The notes beneath the pieces were generated by a model. The model made no database searches and was not told the DNA's origin. It worked only from the letters and a program-made list of their open reading frames with translations. From NCBI GenBank assembly GCA_947565865.1, contig CANOHT010000023.1:1-46028 (forward strand): a DNA stretch of 46,028 bases, given 5' to 3'. Source of the DNA: an uncultured Clostridia bacterium. Its GTDB lineage: Bacteria; Bacillota; Clostridia; Christensenellales; Aristaeellaceae. Every line of letters starts with the position of its first letter. Within the stretch, counting starts at the first letter, position 1. Positions 42,010 to 46,028 of this stretch are shown piece by piece. The translations under genes were made by a program, and so were the position numbers.

Positions 42010-42012
42010 CCC

Positions 42013-43500
42013 ATGCAGCTGAAAATTCAACAGCTCTCGTTTTCTTACGAGGGCAGCTATACCCCCGTGTTTGAGGGCCTGAACGCCGTGGCGGACACGT
42101 CATGGCGTATGGGGCTGATCGCCCGCAACGGCCGGGGCAAGACCACGCTCCTTAGGCTTCTGGCGGGGCAGTTTCCTTATCAGGGCGCCATCGACTGCCC
42201 GCTGACGCCCGTTTATTTCCCCTTTGATGTCGCTGATCCTTCGCGCTCCACCTTGGCGGTGATGCAGGAAGCCGCGCCGGAAGTCCAGGAGTGGGAGCTT
42301 CTGCGGGAGATGAATCTTCTGCGGCTGGAGGAGGATGTGCTCGACCGTGCCTTCAGCACACTCAGCCAGGGGGAACAGACCAAGGCGCTCCTGGCGGCGC
42401 TGTTCAGTCGGGAGGATGTCTACCCCCTTATCGACGAACCCACCAACCATCTGGACGCCCACGGCCGCGCGTTGGTGGCTGATTATCTGCGCCGCAAGGA
42501 CGGTTTCCTTCTGGTGAGCCACGACCGCGCTTTCCTCAACCGCTGTATCGACCATGTGCTTTCGCTGAACCGGGCGGATGTATGGGTGATGCAGGGCGAT
42601 TACGATGCCTGGGAATCGCGGCTGAACCAGCAGAACGCCTACGAGGAGGCCAGAAACGACAGCCTGAAAAAGGATATCCGCCGCTTAGAGGAATCCGCCC
42701 GACGGGCAGCCGCCTGGAGCGCCGCCGCGGAAAAGGGGAAGTTTCATGTGGCTCCCAGCGAGAGCGCTGCGGTGGACCGCGGCTATGTGGGCGCCAGGGC
42801 GGCGGCCATGATGAAGCGCTCCACCTCTACCCTGCGCCGCCGGGAAGCGGCCGTTGAGGAGAAACAGTCCCTGCTGCACAATGTGGAGCGGGTGGGCGAC
42901 CTCCGCCTGACGGTTCTTCGCCATCCGAAGGAGACCCTTGTGACCCTAAAGAACGCCGCCGTCCGCTACGATGAAAGAATCGTGTGCCGGGACGTTCATC
43001 TGGACATCCGCCGGGGAGAACGCGTAGCCCTTGCCGGCCCCAATGGCTGTGGAAAATCCAGCATTCTCAAGGCCCTGTGCGGCCAGGGCAGCGCGCTGGA
43101 GGGTGATGTCCGTGTGGCCAGCGGCCTGATTCTTTCCTATGTGCCTCAGCAAACGGGCAATCTTCAGGGTGACCTGCGGGACTTCATCCGTGAAAGCGAC
43201 GTGGACGAGACGCTGTTCAAGGCCATCCTGCGCAACATGGATTTCACCCGGGAGCTTTTTGAGCGGCCCTTGCAGGCCATGAGTCAGGGCCAGAAGAAAA
43301 AGCTCCTGCTGGCGCGCAGCCTTTGTACACCGGCGCATCTGTATGTCTGGGACGAGCCGCTGAATTATATCGACGTCTTCAGCCGTGTTCAGCTGGAAGC
43401 GCTGATCCTTCAATTTACGCCCACCCTGCTGCTGGTGGAGCATGACGCCATGTTTCTTAGCCGGGTGACCACCCGGGAACCCGTTGTCCTGCGAAATTGA
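42013..43500 (+). CDS. ABC-F ribosome-protection ATPase, Lsa-like
   Basis: 495 residues from the ATG at 42013 (AAGGAGG 8 bases upstream). Two ABC domains without membrane segments: Walker A ARNGRGKTT and signature LSQGEQTK with IDEPTNHLDAHGR, then Walker A AGPNGCGKSS and signature MSQGQKKKL with WDEPLNYIDV. The linker between them is basic and helical (about 200-300). N-terminal FSYEGSYTPVFEGL and the second-domain NYIDV pattern recall the Lsa/Vga/VmlR group that protects ribosomes from lincosamides, streptogramin A and pleuromutilins. Resistance is an inference from family resemblance; other ABC-F proteins act as translation factors. Confidence 0.85.
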   Translation: MQLKIQQLSFSYEGSYTPVFEGLNAVADTSWRMGLIARNGRGKTTLLRLLAGQFPYQGAIDCPLTPVYFPFDVADPSRSTLAVMQEAAPEVQEWELLREMNLLRLEEDVLDRAFSTLSQGEQTKALLAALFSREDVYPLIDEPTNHLDAHGRALVADYLRRKDGFLLVSHDRAFLNRCIDHVLSLNRADVWVMQGDYDAWESRLNQQNAYEEARNDSLKKDIRRLEESARRAAAWSAAAEKGKFHVAPSESAAVDRGYVGARAAAMMKRSTSTLRRREAAVEEKQSLLHNVERVGDLRLTVLRHPKETLVTLKNAAVRYDERIVCRDVHLDIRRGERVALAGPNGCGKSSILKALCGQGSALEGDVRVASGLILSYVPQQTGNLQGDLRDFIRESDVDETLFKAILRNMDFTRELFERPLQAMSQGQKKKLLLARSLCTPAHLYVWDEPLNYIDVFSRVQLEALILQFTPTLLLVEHDAMFLSRVTTREPVVLRN

Positions 43501-43511
43501 TGGCGCAGACC

Positions 43512-43540
43512 TTGCCAAAAGGCGGAAAGTGTGGTATGAT
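43512..43540 (+). promoter_or_regulatory. promoter of tRNA-Ser
   Basis: -35 TTGCCA (43512-43517), 17-base spacer, -10 TATGAT (43535-43540). Confidence 0.75.
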
Positions 43541-43589
43541 ACCTTGGCGAATGGACGTCGCGCCATCAGACGCGGCATCCGTTCACTAT

Positions 43590-43678
43590 GGAGCGGTATC
43601 GAAGCGGTCATAACGGGACTGACTCGAAATCAGTTGTACCTCACGGTACCGTGGGTTCGAATCCCACCCGCTCCGCCA
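43590..43678 (+). tRNA. tRNA-Ser (anticodon CGA)
   Basis: Acceptor arms GGAGCGG (43590-43596) and CCGCTCC (43668-43674) with discriminator G and encoded CCA (43676-43678). Anticodon arm ACTGA-CTCGAAA-TCAGT puts anticodon CGA at 43625-43627. A long variable arm (TACCTCACGGTA) marks class II, and GGTTCGAATCC is the T-loop. It reads UCG serine codons. Accessory DNA begins directly downstream, as is common at tRNA genes. Confidence 0.95.
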
Positions 43679-43682
43679 TATG

Positions 43683-43741
43683 AAACCACCTATGAAATCC
43701 GAACCCCTTAAGGTTTGGACATTATAGGTGGTTTTGTTTTG
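43683..43741 (+). terminator. terminator after tRNA-Ser
   Basis: 11-bp perfect outer stem (43683-43693 with 43724-43734), inner CCGAACC/GGTTTGG with one G-U pair, followed by a TTTTGTTTTGT run. Confidence 0.85.
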
Positions 43742-43789
43742 TCCCTATGTTTTCTGGGGATTTTGATGAACCGAAAATGATCGTTGATC

Positions 43790-45163
43790 TAGACAAGAAA
43801 TTGGAATAAGAAAGAATAAGGACGCAAACGATCAAAAGTCATATATTTGAACTCTCCATGTCCAAGCTATGGAGCGGTTATTCGCAAAGTTCTCCTACAT
43901 ATTCGGCTTCCTTTTGATTCGGTGTCTTGTATTTCAACTTGGCATGTGGGCGCTTATTATTATAGAATTCGATATAGGAATCGACTGCTTCTTTGAATTC
44001 TCTTTCCGAGCGATATTTCGTTCGGTACAGTTCTTCACGTTTCATGGAAGCGAAAAATGACTCCATGACAGAGTTATCATAAGTAACATGAGCTCGCGAG
44101 AAGGATTGCGTAACACCTAGCTTTTTTAAATAATCACAAAATGCATTGGAGAGGTAGTTGCTACCATGGTCTGTATGGAAGATGAGCGAAGTATCAGGTC
44201 TTCTATTATCATAGGCTTGTCGGAACGCAAGCTTCACCTACTGTATGTTATTACGCTGGCTAATTTTTAGCTTATGACCTTTCGAGCAAATAAGTCTATG
44301 ATTACGCAGATGTAGTAGCTCTTTTCATTATAGCGGAATTGCGTCACATCGCTCACCCATACCTGATTCGGCTGCTTTACATCAAACTGCTGATTGACAT
44401 AATTCTTGTATCTGGAGATTTCTTTATCATACAGGTTCTTGGCGCTCTGTCGTATGCTTGCCAACCCCATATCCTGCATGAGTTCTCGAACAAGATGTTC
44501 GCTGGTTTTGATACCCTTATTGCGTAAAACAGCAGCGATCTTTTGAGCACCGAAGATTTGTTTACTGTCATCGTAGATTTCTTGTATCTGAAGGCGCAGC
44601 TCTTCACGGCGTTTGGCATACCACGTGTTGTCACGTTTGTTTCGAAATATATGGTTGTAGAATGTGCCACGAGATACGTCCATTGCTTCGCATAACATGT
44701 GTATGCTGTATTGACCTTGGAGCTGCTCAATAGCATTGAGTCGATCTGATAGCGGCGCATGAACAGTACATTGAACGGTTTTTAAAATGGAGACTATTCC
44801 TTCAAACCTTTGTATCTTAGCTTCGAGATGGTGGATGTTTTGTAAAGTAACTGGCTGTGAATGATCCTTTTGTGATTGTTCTTTCTGTCGATGTTTCTGA
44901 ATCCAATTGTAGAGGGTGCTCTTGGGTACGCTTGCATTCAGGGAAATTTCAGCAATAGATTGACCGTCTGCCAGGTGGCTCTTGATAGCAGCAGCTCTTA
45001 ATTCGGGAGAATATTTCGTTGAGATCCTCTCTTTCTGGATTGTCTTGGTTGCATTATATCAGGTTTGGGATAAATGCTTCTATAATGCATTAAGCGTTTT
45101 TTGTAAACGTCAGTATGACCATAGATCAAGCTGAATTCGAGTAACGATGCTGGGGTCTGTCTA
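43790..45163 (-). mobile_element. decayed IS3-family insertion sequence
   Basis: About 1.37 kb, AT-richer than the chromosome core, carrying an IS3-type transposase on the minus strand. Ends are tentative: TAGACA at 43790-43795 and its inverted copy TGTCTA at 45158-45163 fit the expected spacing. No flanking duplication is obvious. A plausible transposase promoter reads leftward (-35 TTTACA, complement of 45102-45107; -10 TATAGA, complement of 45079-45084). The transposase is broken, so the element is inactive on its own. Confidence 0.7.
43878..45054 (-). pseudogene. IS3-family transposase, frameshifted
   Basis: Read leftward: an OrfA-like HTH part (KYSPELRAAAIKSHLADGQS, then STLYNWIQKHRQ), then OrfB with the HTH_21-like segment and the DDE integrase core: VWVSDVTQF, IIDLFARKVIS, FHTDHGSNY and NSVMESFFASMKRE. 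Lesions: after KVIS the frame hits TAA at 44269-44267, where a one-base deletion would explain the shift. The restored frame KISQRNNIQ then meets TAG at 44240-44238 before VKLAFRQAY. The 5' end also lacks a start codon in frame; the ATG at 45054 is out of frame with the HTH part. OrfA and OrfB regions lie in a single frame here. Confidence 0.8.
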
Positions 45164-45174
45164 AGGGGTTTCAG

Positions 45175-45387
45175 TTAGCAGTTGACCAGTTTAAAGGCAT
45201 TGAGGCAGCGTGCGCAAGGCGCACTCACAAGCGGAGTGAGATGGAGACGTTCATAAAGAATCTGCACGGCAGGGAAATGCCCATTGATGAGTTTGACGCG
45301 ATGCTTTGGACGAGTATGGTGAAAAAGATGACGGTGGAGGCTAGGATGAGTTTCACTTTTGCAAACGATATGGAAGATGTCGTCTGA
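45175..45387 (+). pseudogene. C-terminal fragment of a large serine recombinase
   Basis: The frame reads AVDQFKGIEAACARRTHKRS, EMETFIKNLHGREM and PIDEFDAMLWTSMVKKMTVE, ending FTFANDMEDVV at 45387. The FI..L..., FD..LW..MV..MTV and F.F.N..E pattern is typical for the C-terminal end of resolvase/invertase-type large serine recombinases. The catalytic and DNA-binding domains are gone; the truncation coincides with the right end of the IS element. Confidence 0.65.
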
Positions 45388-45552
45388 TGCTGCATAAGCG
45401 ACAAGACCCACATAATTCAGTGCGATACTGAGGTACGCGGGATTGGCTTCATATATTTGGGGTTGAAATAGCATTATAAAGCAATTGTAGGATTCACTTT
45501 TTTAGTGCTTTGTGCTATAATATTCAAAAAGCAGAAGGAAGGAGGGCTTCAT
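45388..45552. other. intergenic segment with the promoter of the HTH gene
   Basis: No gene is supported before the promoter at 45493-45521. The stretch is AT-rich. Confidence 0.4.
45493..45521 (+). promoter_or_regulatory. promoter of the HTH/ImmA-IrrE-type gene
   Basis: -35 TTCACT (45493-45498), 17-base spacer ending in TGC, -10 TATAAT (45516-45521). Confidence 0.7.
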
Positions 45553-46028
45553 ATGGCCAAAAGTATACCGGCATTAGTTACACCTGAGGTTCTCCGCTGG
45601 GCACGAGAATTAGATCGCATTTCTGTCGCTGAAATTGCTCCGAAACTAAAAGTATCTGAGGAAAAGATTTTAGCGTGGGAATCTGGACAAGAGTATCCAA
45701 CATTATTGCAGGCAAAGGATTTAGCTAAACGTTATCGCGTTCCCTTTGTCTATTTTTATTTACCTAGCGTTCCGTTGAGAGCTAAGCGTATAGATAAAGT
45801 TGATTATCGCATGTTTTCTCATACTGAAGATGAATTAATCATGTCCAGAGAATTGCGATGGCTTTTCCGCGATATCGAGGAGCGCAGGGATGCCATGATT
45901 GAGTTGTACGCATTGGAGGATGTGCAACCTGCAAGACAGGAAGTTTATATCGACCCAAAAGCAACAGAAGAAGAATTTGCCGGAGGATGGACGCTGAAAA
46001 AACGGGGGTTTTGGCGAGTATCTTTACG
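45553..46028 (+). CDS. HTH-domain protein of the ImmA/IrrE-linked type, 3' end outside the window
   Basis: ATG at 45553 behind GAAGGAAGGAGGG; 158 codons visible. VTPEVLRWARELDRISVAEI, then KLKVSEEKILAWESGQEYPT is the XRE-like helix-turn-helix found at the N-terminus of ImmA/IrrE metallo-endopeptidases. YRVPFVYFYLPSVP and the following acidic helical region (SRELRWLFRDIEERRDAMIE) match the linker of that family. The metal-binding HEXXH domain would lie beyond the window. The last 15 codons (GGWTLKKRGFWRVSL) do not resemble the family, so a frameshift near 45990 is possible. Such genes often sit in toxin-antitoxin or phage-regulatory loci. AT-rich and adjacent to IS debris. Confidence 0.7.
   Translation, partial: MAKSIPALVTPEVLRWARELDRISVAEIAPKLKVSEEKILAWESGQEYPTLLQAKDLAKRYRVPFVYFYLPSVPLRAKRIDKVDYRMFSHTEDELIMSRELRWLFRDIEERRDAMIELYALEDVQPARQEVYIDPKATEEEFAGGWTLKKRGFWRVSL

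Noticed and set aside
45175..45474. 99-codon minus-strand frame beside the IS element
   Set aside because: The opposite strand encodes a recognisable serine-recombinase C-terminus, so this frame is a shadow.
1..46028. CRISPR array
   Set aside because: No short regularly spaced repeats or cas genes were seen.

Overview
This is a GC-rich bacterial chromosome fragment from the Bacillota. The gene set points there: rapZ-whiA followed by an HPr/Crh-like protein, a gram-positive-type sortase B, DUF1292 (YrzB-like) and DUF896 (YnzC-like) proteins, a Spo0B-type histidine kinase, an Lsa-like ABC-F protein, and strong AGGAGG ribosome-binding sites. An anaerobic gut or rumen clostridium (class Clostridia, perhaps near Christensenellales) fits best, but that placement is inference. 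Both window ends are visibly more AT-rich than the core, and the right end carries mobile-element debris.

Left part (1-8.3 kb): a partial secreted-protein gene on the minus strand; two large secreted proteins (one with a nearly identical tandem CBM9-like duplication, one with an InlB-type repeat, an Ig-like domain and a sortase-type C-terminus); the class B sortase that probably anchors the latter; and a ZIP metal transporter on the minus strand. Centre-left (8.3-16.3 kb): a SWIM/SNF2 helicase, then a CotH kinase with three lamin-tail domains, a DUF4956 membrane protein and a VTC-type polyphosphate polymerase domain protein.

Centre (16.4-29.4 kb): murB-rapZ-whiA-crh-like as one operon (glmR/yvcK, usually between rapZ and whiA, is absent); three tandem M42 peptidases; then a tight six-gene operon (polytopic GT-C-like membrane protein, 71-aa protein, class 3 lipase-like protein, DUF1294 protein, rarA, Spo0B-type kinase). 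At 29.45-29.69 kb lies an unusual cluster of DnaA boxes flanking an AT-rich stretch, with origin-like architecture but no dnaA or dnaN beside it. Genes on the two sides mostly point toward it, which is not what an active origin predicts.

Right part (29.8-43.5 kb): mostly minus-strand genes. DUF1292 and DUF896 proteins; a plus-strand GNAT acetyltransferase; an envelope operon read leftward (M1 peptidase, GT2-GtrA glycosyltransferase, a 51-aa secreted peptide, phosphodiester glycosidase, degenerate Lgt-like protein); ybaK; a plus-strand CofE-like ligase; dnaE followed by a HAD phosphatase. A plus-strand ABC-F gene has a leader with a tiny upstream ORF, suggesting attenuation. Its promoter is back to back with that of dnaE.

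Right end (43.5-46.0 kb): tRNA-Ser(CGA), then an AT-richer accessory segment holding a decayed IS3-family element, the C-terminal stub of a serine recombinase, and the start of an HTH/ImmA-IrrE-type regulator that runs off the window.
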